Of a stretch of 12,459 bases of DNA, positions 6,642 to 12,459 are shown piece by piece. A model generated the notes under the pieces. The model was given only the letters and a program-made list of their open reading frames with translations. It searched no databases and was not told the origin of the DNA. Made by a program: the position numbers and the translations under genes. The first letter of the stretch is position 1; every line of letters begins with the position of its first letter. Origin of the DNA: JARRLC01 sp050290865 (GTDB lineage: Bacteria > Pseudomonadota > Alphaproteobacteria > Rhizobiales > Rhodomicrobiaceae); the NCBI GenBank assembly GCA_050290865.1, contig JBNKIW010000053.1, positions 1-12,459 of the forward strand, given 5' to 3'.

Positions 6642-7522
6642 CCGCCAGCCTCCGCGATCAATTCCCAGGCCGGACGGCCTGCAGGCCGAGCGGTGCCCGT
6701 AGCGGCATCATGCCAGAGGTCGCGGACCGGATGCGGCAGATCCCGAAAAACCTCCGCTTCTACCGGGTCGTCACCGCAGGAGAGGATATCGACGGCAACA
6801 GAGTTCGGCTGATGTCCGCTCGCGGCGGCATAGCGCTTCAAACGCGTCTTGAGCGTCGCCAGAAACTCCGCTCGCGGGCGCCCATGCTGCTGAAAGACGC
6901 CGATATGCCCGGCAGTATCCGGCGCGGCCCATAGTATGACCGTCGCATAATCGCTGTAGAGGAGGACCAGAAGCGACGGCGCGGGCGACAAGGCCCCCGC
7001 CAACGCCCGGACGGCGTATATGCTCTCGGCAGTTATGACGTCCGCGTAAAGACGATGCGCGTTGAGGCTCTGCTGTAGGCTTCCTGCCAGCGCCGCGTTC
7101 AATGCGCAAACCATGACGTAACGCTCTCCCCCCGCTGCTCCCTGCACGCTATAGGCTATGGTCACCGCTCCGGACTCGATCCTGTGATCGCGGCAGAAAC
7201 GCTGCGTCACCAGCAACTCGACGTCAGCCCGCGCGCGTGGAAGCTGGCTGAAACGGAGAACCGCCATTTGCAAACAAGGATCAGCCAGCATCACCCGCAG
7301 ATGCGGGCTGAACAGACGGTGTCTTCCCGGCATGGCCTCCAGCAGCCGGCCGAGGGCTGCATCCGTTTCCGCACCATCCGGCCGCGCCTGTGTATCAGCG
7401 CTCAGCGGGAGTTGCTCGCTGCGCCTCAATGACCCGGCCGGACTACCGTTGCGCCACACGGCGTCAATCGCGGAAAGACCAATACGGATCGAGCAGTCGG
7501 CTTCCATACCCGCCCCCTTCAT
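6638..7522 (-). CDS. PilM/GspL-N-like cytoplasmic protein (degenerate)
   Basis: A 294-residue soluble protein with no signal peptide or membrane segment. It lies exactly where pilM lies before pilN and pilO. The start IRIGLSAIDAVWRNG (12-26) resembles the first strand of the actin-like PilM/GspL fold. RVMLADPCLQMAVLRFSQLPRARADVELLVTQRFCRDH (76-113) resembles the PilM region with a proline-arginine turn. LLVLLYSDYATVILW (184-198) resembles the second-lobe strand. The Gly/Asp phosphate-loop residues that PilM uses for ATP are not evident, so it may not bind nucleotide, which would be GspL-like. The assignment rests on position and faint pattern and would be 'hypothetical' by similarity alone. 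The ATG at 7522 overlaps the gspE stop as ATGA; a second in-frame ATG at 7507 has AAGGGGG just before it and may be the real start. The likely role is to couple the GspE ATPase to the PilN-like protein. Confidence 0.6.
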   Translation of the reverse strand: MKGAGMEADCSIRIGLSAIDAVWRNGSPAGSLRRSEQLPLSADTQARPDGAETDAALGRLLEAMPGRHRLFSPHLRVMLADPCLQMAVLRFSQLPRARADVELLVTQRFCRDHRIESGAVTIAYSVQGAAGGERYVMVCALNAALAGSLQQSLNAHRLYADVITAESIYAVRALAGALSPAPSLLVLLYSDYATVILWAAPDTAGHIGVFQQHGRPRAEFLATLKTRLKRYAAASGHQPNSVAVDILSCGDDPVEAEVFRDLPHPVRDLWHDAATGTARPAGRPAWELIAEAGG

Positions 7523-9156
7523 GTCACCCGCACGACTTCGGCAAGCGATGTCACCCCCGCGAAGGCTTTCGCCAGCGCAGCCTCGCGCATCGAATTCATG
7601 CCCGCGGCCTGAGCGGCCGCACGGATATCCGCCAGCGGGCGGCGCTCGATGATCACCTGTTTGAGATCGGCGGCCAGTTCCAGGATCTCGGCGACCACAG
7701 TGCGGCCCTTGTATCCCGTGCCGTAGCATGCGTCGCAGCCGGGGGCATCGAAACAGACGCGGTCTTCGATGCGTTGGCCGCTCAGACCGAGGGCGGCCAC
7801 GGTATCGGCTGTATGGCGCACTGGGCCTTTGCATTGCGGACACAGCTTACGCACGAGGCGCTGCGCCACGACGCAGTTCAGCGCCGCCGTCAACTCGTAA
7901 AGGTCGATTTGCATGTGCGTGAAGCGGGCGATGACGTCGAAGGCGTTGTTGGCATGCAGAGTCGTGATCACCAGGTGGCCGGTCAGCGCAGCCTGCACGG
8001 CGATGGATGCTGTTTCGCGGTCGCGAATTTCGCCCACCATGATACGGTCCGGGTCGTGCCGCAAAATCGACCGCAGGCCACGCACGAAGGTCAGGTTCTT
8101 CTTCTCGTTGACAGGCACCTGCAGGATTCCTGGAAGCTCGTATTCCACCGGGTCTTCGATCGTGATGATCTTTTCCTGTGTGTGGTCGAGACCGGCGATG
8201 CAGGCGTAGAGTGTTGTGGTCTTGCCTGAGCCGGTCGGGCCGGTTACTAGCAGCAGCCCGAAGGGTGAACGGACAAGGCGGGAAAGAACACCGCTCGCTT
8301 CCGCATCGAACCCGAGTTGATCCAGGGAAAGCGTCGTCTGTGACTGCAGCAGATGTGATTTGTCAAGGATACGAATAACGATATCCTCGCCGTGCGCACC
8401 GGGCAGCACCGAAACGCGGAAGTCCACCTCGCCGTCTCTGAGACGCAGCTTGAACCGGCCGTCCTGAGGCACACGGTGTTCCGCGATATCGAGTTCGGCC
8501 ATGACCTTGATGCGCGAGATCAGCGGCGCATGATAACTGCGATCGAACGGGCCGAGCGCGTGATTGAGCACGCCATCGATGCGGAAATGAATGCGGGTGC
8601 CGTCGGCGTCCGTGTGGATGTGTATGTCGCTGGCCTGCCTTTCCAGAGCTGCTTTCAGCATGCTCTTGACGAGACGCACGACGGGGGCTTCTTCGGCCGC
8701 TGCCTCGGTCAGCTCGATCGTCTCGGTTGCGCCGCGCTCGTTTTCGCGCACCAGGTCGAGACGGAATTCCTGCGAGACGTCCTGCAGTGCCTTCGTGGCG
8801 CTCCCAGCCCGGCGAAGCGCCGCCTCGATGGCCTCTGCCGGACTTACCACGAATTCGATTTCGCAGCCGGTGAGAACCGCAAGAATGCGCTCCAACTCCA
8901 GATCGTCAGGTGCACGTGTCGCGACGGTAAGTACCGGGCCGTCGAGGCTGACCGGCATCACGCCGAGTCGCGCTGCGTCCGCCGCCGGTAGCTTCGCAAG
9001 GACTCCCACATCGGCATCCCCATCCAGTTCTGGAAGGAACGGAAGATTCAGCGCGGCTGCACGACGCGCCAGAGCTTCCCTGTCGGGAGCGGGAGGGCGG
9101 CTGCCCTCGAGCGAAGACGCTTCCCGCACGGAATTCGCCGATGGAGTTGCGGTCAT
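7519..9156 (-). CDS. gspE: GspE-family assembly ATPase
   Basis: The hexameric cytoplasmic motor ATPase that drives pseudopilus assembly, 545 residues. Residues 30-115 form a T2SSE_N/MshEN-like N-terminal domain (VLAKLPAADAARLGVMPV, LTVATRAP, LTGCEIEFVVSPAEAIEAALRR). The core has VRLVKSMLKAALERQASDIHIH (160-181) and RIDGVLNHALG. Walker A GPTGSGKTT is at 306-314 (Lys312). The Asp box ITIEDPVEYE is at 331-340. The Walker B region RIMVGEIRD is at 371-379 with Glu376, and the His box TGHLVITTLHANNAFD at 392-407. Four cysteines C439, C442, C474 and C477 (CPQC...CDAC) form the zinc-binding element seen in GspE and PilB-type ATPases. It lacks the PilT retraction signature. The ATG at 9156 overlaps the gspF stop as ATGA, with GGAGG seven bases before it. 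All catalytic residues are present, so it should be active. Confidence 0.97.
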   Translation of the reverse strand: MTATPSANSVREASSLEGSRPPAPDREALARRAAALNLPFLPELDGDADVGVLAKLPAADAARLGVMPVSLDGPVLTVATRAPDDLELERILAVLTGCEIEFVVSPAEAIEAALRRAGSATKALQDVSQEFRLDLVRENERGATETIELTEAAAEEAPVVRLVKSMLKAALERQASDIHIHTDADGTRIHFRIDGVLNHALGPFDRSYHAPLISRIKVMAELDIAEHRVPQDGRFKLRLRDGEVDFRVSVLPGAHGEDIVIRILDKSHLLQSQTTLSLDQLGFDAEASGVLSRLVRSPFGLLLVTGPTGSGKTTTLYACIAGLDHTQEKIITIEDPVEYELPGILQVPVNEKKNLTFVRGLRSILRHDPDRIMVGEIRDRETASIAVQAALTGHLVITTLHANNAFDVIARFTHMQIDLYELTAALNCVVAQRLVRKLCPQCKGPVRHTADTVAALGLSGQRIEDRVCFDAPGCDACYGTGYKGRTVVAEILELAADLKQVIIERRPLADIRAAAQAAGMNSMREAALAKAFAGVTSLAEVVRVT

Positions 9157-10349
9157 CGGACAGCCTCCATCAGCGAGAACACCGGCAGATACATCGAGAC
9201 GATGACACCACCGACCACCACCCCGGCGAACAGTGTGAGCGCAGGTTCGATAAGCGTGGTAAGACGCGTCAGGCTGCGTTCGAGTTCGCCGTCGTGATAA
9301 GCAGCAATTTCAGCCAGCATCCGGTCGAGGCTGCCGCTGGCTTCGCCCGCTTCCAGCATTTTCAGGCTGGCCGGTGGAAACAGATTGTGCTGCACGAGCG
9401 CCTGGGACACCTTAGCCCCGGATCCGATCGCGGCGTGGACGTCGCGCAGCGCTGCCGCGAAATGGTGATCAGGGAGGCCTTTGCTCGTGACTTCAAGAGC
9501 GCGTGCGACGGGCGTTCCTGCCATCGTCAAGGTCGCTAGCATGCGGGCCGCCGCCGCTGCGGCCTGGGCACGCCGCAAGCTTCCCAGAACCGGGATCTGC
9601 AGGAAAAACCGATGCCGCTGCTGCATTCCACCCGGCGCCGCCCGCCAGATATGGTCTGTAATAATCAGCGATACAGCCGTTCCCAGAATTGCACCGGCGA
9701 TGAGCTGGAAGTTCGAAGCCACCAGGAGCAGCGCCTGGGTGGGGCCGGGCAGCTCACTGCCGAGATCGCGGTACATGGTAACGAAGTTCGGAATGACCAC
9801 GAGGAAGAGGAATACCAACACCGCAGCGAGGACCGAAAGCAGCACAAGCGGGTATGTCAGCGCCTTGGAAACCTGCGCCCCGAGCCGCAGGCGCAGATCA
9901 AGACTGCTCTGATAGTGTTCCAGGCTCTGGGGCAGCGTCCCCGATTGCTCGCCGACAGAGACGGTGGCACAATATGTCGGCTCGAACACCAGCGGCAGTT
10001 TGGCCGCGGCCGCGGACAGCGAGGTGCCGCGGCGGATGTCTTCGAGCATGAGGCGGATGGCAGATTCAAGCTTGGGCTGCCCCGGTCGCGACGCCAGAAG
10101 TGCCAGCGCTTCCACAACCGGTATCCCGGCCTTCAGCAAAACGACGAATTGACGATTGAAACCGGCGATATGGTGCAGTGGCACGCGAGCGCGGTTCAGC
10201 GTGAAAGCTCTGTCCAACTCCCGGGCGGACTTCAGTATCAGGTTGCGCGAAGCCAGAACTGAGCGCAGATCCGCAATCGACGCGGCGACTTCCCGGCCGT
10301 TCTGCATCGTACCGTTCAATGAAAGCGCCTTATAGGCATATGTAGGCAC
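9153..10349 (-). CDS. gspF: GspF-family inner-membrane platform protein
   Basis: A polytopic platform protein of 398 residues, the usual family length; it sits in the inner membrane and binds the GspE ATPase. The N-terminus PTYAYKALSLNG is the family opening. Two T2SSF repeats follow: the first at about 67-190 (RQFVVLLKAGIPVVEALALL, VSVGEQSGTLPQSLEHY) and the second at about 268-392 (ARMLATLTMAGTPVARALEV, MLEAGEASGSLDRMLAEIA). Membrane segments are at about 166-190, 208-230 and 367-391. The start is a GTG at 10349, since no ATG fits in frame; GAGGGG lies about six bases upstream, which supports it. The gene begins 60 bases after gspG with no visible terminator, so it is probably cotranscribed with it. 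Its stop overlaps the gspE start. Confidence 0.95.
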   Translation of the reverse strand: MPTYAYKALSLNGTMQNGREVAASIADLRSVLASRNLILKSARELDRAFTLNRARVPLHHIAGFNRQFVVLLKAGIPVVEALALLASRPGQPKLESAIRLMLEDIRRGTSLSAAAAKLPLVFEPTYCATVSVGEQSGTLPQSLEHYQSSLDLRLRLGAQVSKALTYPLVLLSVLAAVLVFLFLVVIPNFVTMYRDLGSELPGPTQALLLVASNFQLIAGAILGTAVSLIITDHIWRAAPGGMQQRHRFFLQIPVLGSLRRAQAAAAAARMLATLTMAGTPVARALEVTSKGLPDHHFAAALRDVHAAIGSGAKVSQALVQHNLFPPASLKMLEAGEASGSLDRMLAEIAAYHDGELERSLTRLTTLIEPALTLFAGVVVGGVIVSMYLPVFSLMEAVR

Positions 10350-10409
10350 GCCAGCCCCTCGTCACTCTTCTTTTTCTTGCAACATCGAACCGGTCATTGC
10401 ACGGAGTAT

Positions 10410-10928
10410 TTACCAGCTCACGATGTCAGCATTGTCGTCAGCCCCGCCCTCCCGGCCATCCGCGCCATAGGACACGATGTCGTAAATTTGGTGCTCTCCC
10501 GGCGATCGGAAGAGATAGGCTTTTCCCCATGGATCAACGGGCACGGTCCGCGATTTGAGATAGGGGCCACGCCAACCATCCAGCGCCGGGGGTTTCTGGA
10601 CCAGGGCTGACAAACTTTCGGAGGTGGTCGGGTAGCGTCCGACGTCAAGGTAAAAAAGATCGAGCGCGTTACGGAAATTCTGGATTTGGAGGCGTGCGGT
10701 CTTTGTACGCGAACTGGATACGTAGCCGAGCACTTTGGGCCCAACCAAACCGACAATCAGGCCGATGATCGTCAAAACGACAAGCATTTCGATGAGGCTG
10801 AAGCCATCGTACTTCAGCCGGCTGCGCTGGGGACCGCACCCATGATGTGGACGAGCTCTATCTCGACGGCATACACAAAACAATGCACACTCCACTGACT
10901 GTCCGTACAATGCTGCAACAAAGAACAC
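10410..10928 (-). CDS. gspG: Major pseudopilin GspG (start codon unclear)
   Basis: The mature part is a textbook GspG of about 130 residues. It has the cleavage site G before FSLIEMLVVLTIIGLIVGLVGP (Phe at +1, Glu at +5), the alpha1 core with ARLQIQNFRNALDLFYLDVGRYPTT, the conserved GWRGPYLKS and VPVDPWGKAY segments, YDIVSYGADG, and an Asp-rich end (GGADDNADIVSW) matching the calcium-binding loop of the family. The leader is odd. The cleavage Gly is encoded at 10803-10805 and no ATG lies in frame before it. The frame opens with a GTG at 10928 (41-residue leader); other options are a GTG at 10895 or a CTG at 10817 that would give a normal leader of 5 residues. ATGs in the other two frames end in stops before the cleavage site. 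It is the first gene of the operon and probably the most abundant product. Confidence 0.88.
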   Translation of the reverse strand: MFFVAALYGQSVECALFCVCRRDRARPHHGCGPQRSRLKYDGFSLIEMLVVLTIIGLIVGLVGPKVLGYVSSSRTKTARLQIQNFRNALDLFYLDVGRYPTTSESLSALVQKPPALDGWRGPYLKSRTVPVDPWGKAYLFRSPGEHQIYDIVSYGADGREGGADDNADIVSW

Positions 10929-11312
10929 ATATCATTCTAAGGATTTCCGAATCAATGCATAAATGCTCGATCAAACCGCCGTGCATCTTGTACTTATGTA
11001 AAATCACTCCAACACTGCTTTTCAAAAACGCGGCGCTCCAAGAACTGAGTTCGAAGGCGGATAATTGCTTCCAACCGCGCGCCTTACTTGCTGGTGTATA
11101 AGGTTTTTTTGCGTCTGGAAGTTTGTCTTCAGCAGGATTGCACGCATTTGATCCGATACTCCAATTCGTCACAAGCAGTGGGCAGAATACGCGGCTGCAT
11201 CCCCGGGCCGGACGGCAATTTCCATCCCCTGATGTTGCAAATGTGCCTCATACTGATATTCAGACTTGACCCTAACGATAGCCGTGGCGATGGTGCACAT
11301 AAGATAATTGCG
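10929..11312. other. Divergent intergenic region between gspG and the prepilin peptidase
   Basis: About 380 bases, visibly richer in A+T than the operon around it. It is expected to hold the promoters of both the minus-strand secretion operon and the plus-strand peptidase. Open frames across it (plus 11088-11312 and minus 10858-11172) have no recognisable domain. A weak plus-strand pair, TTGCAA at 11235-11240 and TATTCA at 11257-11262 with a 16-base spacer, is the nearest thing to a promoter but is not convincing. No terminator, riboswitch or clear operator was found. Confidence 0.45.
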
Positions 11313-11903
11313 ATGCTCAGTGGTATGATATTTCGGTCCACGCCCAAGCAGGCCCTTCTGTTCAGCTTGATCGCTTGCGGCGGCTCTGCAGCTGCATTTG
11401 CTTGCCTGCAGTTTGCCGAAGCTTTCTGGGCAATGATCTTTTGGCTGATCGCGATCAGCATCGCTTGGGAGGACATGCGTTTCCTTACGGTGTCCCACCT
11501 AAGTCTTCTTCTTCTTGCGATATGTGGCGTGTTGCAATCTGCCATGCCACAATGGGGTGCTGCCAACGGGCCGCAGCTGGCCATCAGTCTCGGCGGAAAG
11601 ATCGCTAACGCTGCGATGCTCGGCTTGGGCTTCTACAGTATCGCTCTGATATTCAGGCTGATACGGCGCAAGGAAGGGCTGGGCCTGGGTGATATTTTGC
11701 TGGTTGCGGCCGCAGGGTTATGGATGCCCGTCGAGACTGTGCTTCGCGCAGTAGGCCTTGCCTCTATCGCCGCCCTGGCCCTGCTTCCCGCGGCAGCACT
11801 GCGCCGTGGGTGCCTGCGGCCAGATGGCCGCATCCCCCTCGCGACCTTTCTGGCGCCTTCCCTTTGGTTCGCGTGGATGGTGCAGCAGCTTCCTGTCCGC
11901 TAA
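11313..11903 (+). CDS. Short A24-family prepilin peptidase
   Basis: An inner-membrane aspartic protease that would remove the leader peptides of the four pseudopilins. The protein has about 196 residues from the ATG at 11313 and five to six hydrophobic segments. The two A24 catalytic motifs are visible: Asp in IAWEDMRFLTVSHLSL (the D-x-R-x-x-x-(I/V)-(P/S) motif) and the GxGD motif in EGLGLGDILLVAAAGLWM. The second position of the usual I-P pair is Ser here. It lacks the N-terminal cytoplasmic methyltransferase domain with paired cysteines found in PilD/GspO, so it is closer to CpaA/TadV-type enzymes in build. The frame is open back to 11088, but those 75 residues look non-coding and no start has a good ribosome site; 11325 is also possible. 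It diverges from gspG, which suggests shared control of enzyme and substrates. Confidence 0.83.
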   Translation: MLSGMIFRSTPKQALLFSLIACGGSAAAFACLQFAEAFWAMIFWLIAISIAWEDMRFLTVSHLSLLLLAICGVLQSAMPQWGAANGPQLAISLGGKIANAAMLGLGFYSIALIFRLIRRKEGLGLGDILLVAAAGLWMPVETVLRAVGLASIAALALLPAAALRRGCLRPDGRIPLATFLAPSLWFAWMVQQLPVR

Positions 11904-12146
11904 GCTCGACTGTGTACATTTTTGCAGCTGGCCGGTTGTCAGATGACAGCCCAGAAGATGGCGTTCGCCGCGATGATGTTGAGCGCTTCATCAACCGGAA
12001 CCACCGTACTTCCAGACGGGCCAAATGGCGCCCAGCGTTGCTCGCCCAGGTGCCGTCGCGGGGTTGGTAGGAAATTGGAAGTTGCGTAGTCTCCGGGGTC
12101 TCAACCCAAAATGATTCCGGCGTCGAAACGCCGGTGGAGACCACGC
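11904..12146. other. Non-coding or decayed stretch between peptidase and IS remnant
   Basis: No gene is recognised here. A palindrome TGTCA-GA-TGACA lies at 11937-11948, 33 bases after the peptidase stop, but it has no T-run and does not look like a terminator. The part next to 12147 is presumably the left end of the IS256-type element, yet its terminal repeat could not be placed. Open frames here are short and featureless. Confidence 0.4.
12097..12142. promoter_or_regulatory. Nested inverted repeats before the IS256-type start codon
   Basis: CCGGCG (12117-12122) and CGCCGG (12129-12134) form a perfect six-base stem with a TCGAAA loop. Around it GGTCTC (12097-12102) and GAGACC (12137-12142) could form an outer stem. 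The structure ends just before the transposase ATG at 12147 and covers its GGAG ribosome site. Insertion sequences often carry such leader hairpins to stop translation from outside transcripts; this role is inferred. Confidence 0.35.
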
Positions 12147-12282
12147 ATGACGAGCAATATCACGCAGTTTGCAGACAAGCAGCCCGAAGCAACCGCCACT
12201 GCCCGACTTTTTGAGGACTGGTTCGATCCGATTGAGGCGGCCGTCCGTGCCCAGGTGCACGAGTTTATCCAAGGGATGATCG
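12147..12282 (+). pseudogene. IS256-family transposase, first 45 codons only
   Basis: The ATG at 12147, preceded by GGTGGAG, opens a frame whose first 45 residues (MTSNITQFADKQPEATATAR, then LFEDWFDPIEAAVRAQVHEF and IQGMI) match the N-terminus of IS256/mutator-type transposases of rhizobia. There FDPIE...VR..V..FI..M leads into the E-L-x-x-A-L region and the DDE domain. After Ile45 the similarity ends abruptly and the frame runs into the end of an ISAs1-type element. Everything downstream, including all catalytic residues, is missing from the window, so the fragment cannot transpose. The rest may resume on the far side of the inserted element beyond the right edge. Confidence 0.75.
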
Positions 12283-12459
12283 CAGGGGAATCGCATGATT
12301 TATTTTGCGGTGATCATATCGAACAGAAAGTCATCGTCCCAACCAGCGGCGTGACGTTTCTGGCGCATGCTCTGCTTGCCTTTCGATGAACGCAGGATAT
12401 TGCTCGCCATGTGCTTGATGACGGCGAAATTGGCTGGCGCGCGGTCCTTGCGAATGCGC
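12283..12459 (-). mobile_element. End of an ISAs1-family insertion sequence, inserted into the IS256-type gene
   Basis: The sequence CAGGGGAATCGCATGATTT starting at 12283 follows directly on the last IS256-like codon. A CAGGG terminus fits what is recalled of ISAs1-family terminal inverted repeats. The transposase stop codon (12302-12300 on the minus strand) is only 17 bases from this end, as usual for compact insertion sequences. The element continues beyond the window, so the other terminal repeat and the target duplication (8-10 bases in this family) cannot be checked. Confidence 0.65.
12300..12458 (-). CDS. ISAs1-family transposase, C-terminal 52 residues (runs off the right edge)
   Basis: The minus-strand frame entering at 12458 reads RIRKDRAPANFAVIKHMASN, then ILRSSKGKQSMRQKRHAAGW and DDDFLFDMITAK, then TAA. 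This is the C-terminal signature of ISAs1/H-repeat transposases: an R-x-R-K-D-x-A-P-x-N-F/L motif just after the catalytic Glu region, a helix with N-L/I-L-R, and a closing K-R-x-x-A-G-W-D-D-D-(F/Y)-L. It is partial only because the window ends; nothing visible shows whether the full gene is intact. It is unrelated to the secretion locus except as a sign of repeated insertion at its border. Confidence 0.82.
   Translation of the reverse strand, partial: RIRKDRAPANFAVIKHMASNILRSSKGKQSMRQKRHAAGWDDDFLFDMITAK

Noticed and set aside
5749..6702. Plus-strand open frame of 317 codons
   Set aside because: Antisense to the PilN- and PilO-like genes; Arg/Ser/Pro-rich shadow composition typical of high-GC DNA.
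7523..7843. N-terminal extension of the PilM-like frame back to 7843
   Set aside because: The 107 extra residues overlap the conserved C-terminus of GspE in another frame and are Arg/Gly-rich shadow; the ATGA start at 7522 fits the operon.
7390..8229. Plus-strand open frame of 279 codons
   Set aside because: It lies wholly opposite gspE and the PilM-like gene, whose conserved motifs fix the coding strand; no domain in the plus-strand translation.
1232..10928. A true type IV pilus operon
   Set aside because: No PilT-type ATPase, no major type IV pilin, and GspG with its Asp-rich C-terminal loop; the pilMNOPQ-like order alone is not enough.
10858..11172. Minus-strand frame of 104 codons upstream of gspG
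   Set aside because: No domain, Cys/Ser-rich, no good ribosome site, and it overlaps the gspG leader; judged intergenic.
11235..11262. Possible plus-strand promoter TTGCAA-16-TATTCA
   Set aside because: Weak -10 match and short spacer; too common by chance to call.
11088..11312. 75-codon N-terminal extension of the prepilin peptidase
   Set aside because: No membrane or methyltransferase features, no ribosome site; treated as the untranslated upstream region.
11937..11948. TGTCAGATGACA palindrome as terminator for the peptidase gene
   Set aside because: Short stem with a two-base loop and no T-run after it.
1..12459. CRISPR arrays, tRNA or rRNA genes
   Set aside because: No regularly spaced direct repeats and no recognisable tRNA or rRNA sequence on either strand.

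Overview
The window is dominated by one compact gene cluster for a type II secretion / type IV pilus-like machine, read on the minus strand (about 10.93 kb down to 1.23 kb). It is flanked by transposase remnants on both sides and by the start of an outer-membrane beta-barrel gene at the left edge. The organism is most likely an alphaproteobacterium of the Hyphomicrobiales kind. This rests on the high GC of the operon, the Omp25/Opa-like small barrel with its W-x-G-x-Y-x-G-x-N start, and IS630, IS256 and ISAs1 relatives that resemble rhizobial ones. The taxonomic call is an inference; no marker gene is present.

Layout from left to right. Positions 1-315 (minus) hold the N-terminal 105 codons of an exported outer-membrane beta-barrel protein. 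About 450 bases without a convincing gene follow, then a truncated IS630-type transposase (622-1191, minus). From 1232 to 10928 (minus) the operon reads, in transcription order: gspG (major pseudopilin), gspF (platform), gspE (ATPase), a PilM/GspL-like cytoplasmic protein, a PilN-like protein, a PilO-like protein, a GspC/PilP-like protein, a lipoprotein secretin (GspD/PilQ-like) with a C-terminal cohesin-like domain, and three tandem small pseudopilins. A roughly 400-base AT-richer divergent intergenic region separates gspG from a plus-strand short A24 prepilin peptidase (about 11313-11903). The right end (12147-12459) is an IS256-type transposase cut after 45 codons by the end of an ISAs1-type element.

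How the genes fit together. GspE would power pseudopilus assembly through GspF. The PilM/N/O-like proteins and the GspC-like protein would link this motor to the secretin. The four G/H-like pseudopilins would form the pseudopilus after cleavage by the divergently encoded peptidase. The M-N-O-P-Q order is that of the type IV pilus alignment operon, while the pilin set, the GspE-type ATPase and the absence of a PilT retraction ATPase look like type II secretion, so the locus is best described as a hybrid or non-canonical T2SS. Four successive ATGA start/stop overlaps (gspF to the pilO-like gene) and two twin 14-base overlaps between the pseudopilins indicate tight translational coupling.

The points most worth a second look are: the cohesin-like tail on the secretin; the twin 14-base pseudopilin overlaps; the last pseudopilin lacking Glu5; gspG having no ATG before its cleavage site; a degenerate PilM-like protein; the short, one-domain peptidase; and the nested insertion sequences. 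No substrate gene is recognisable here.
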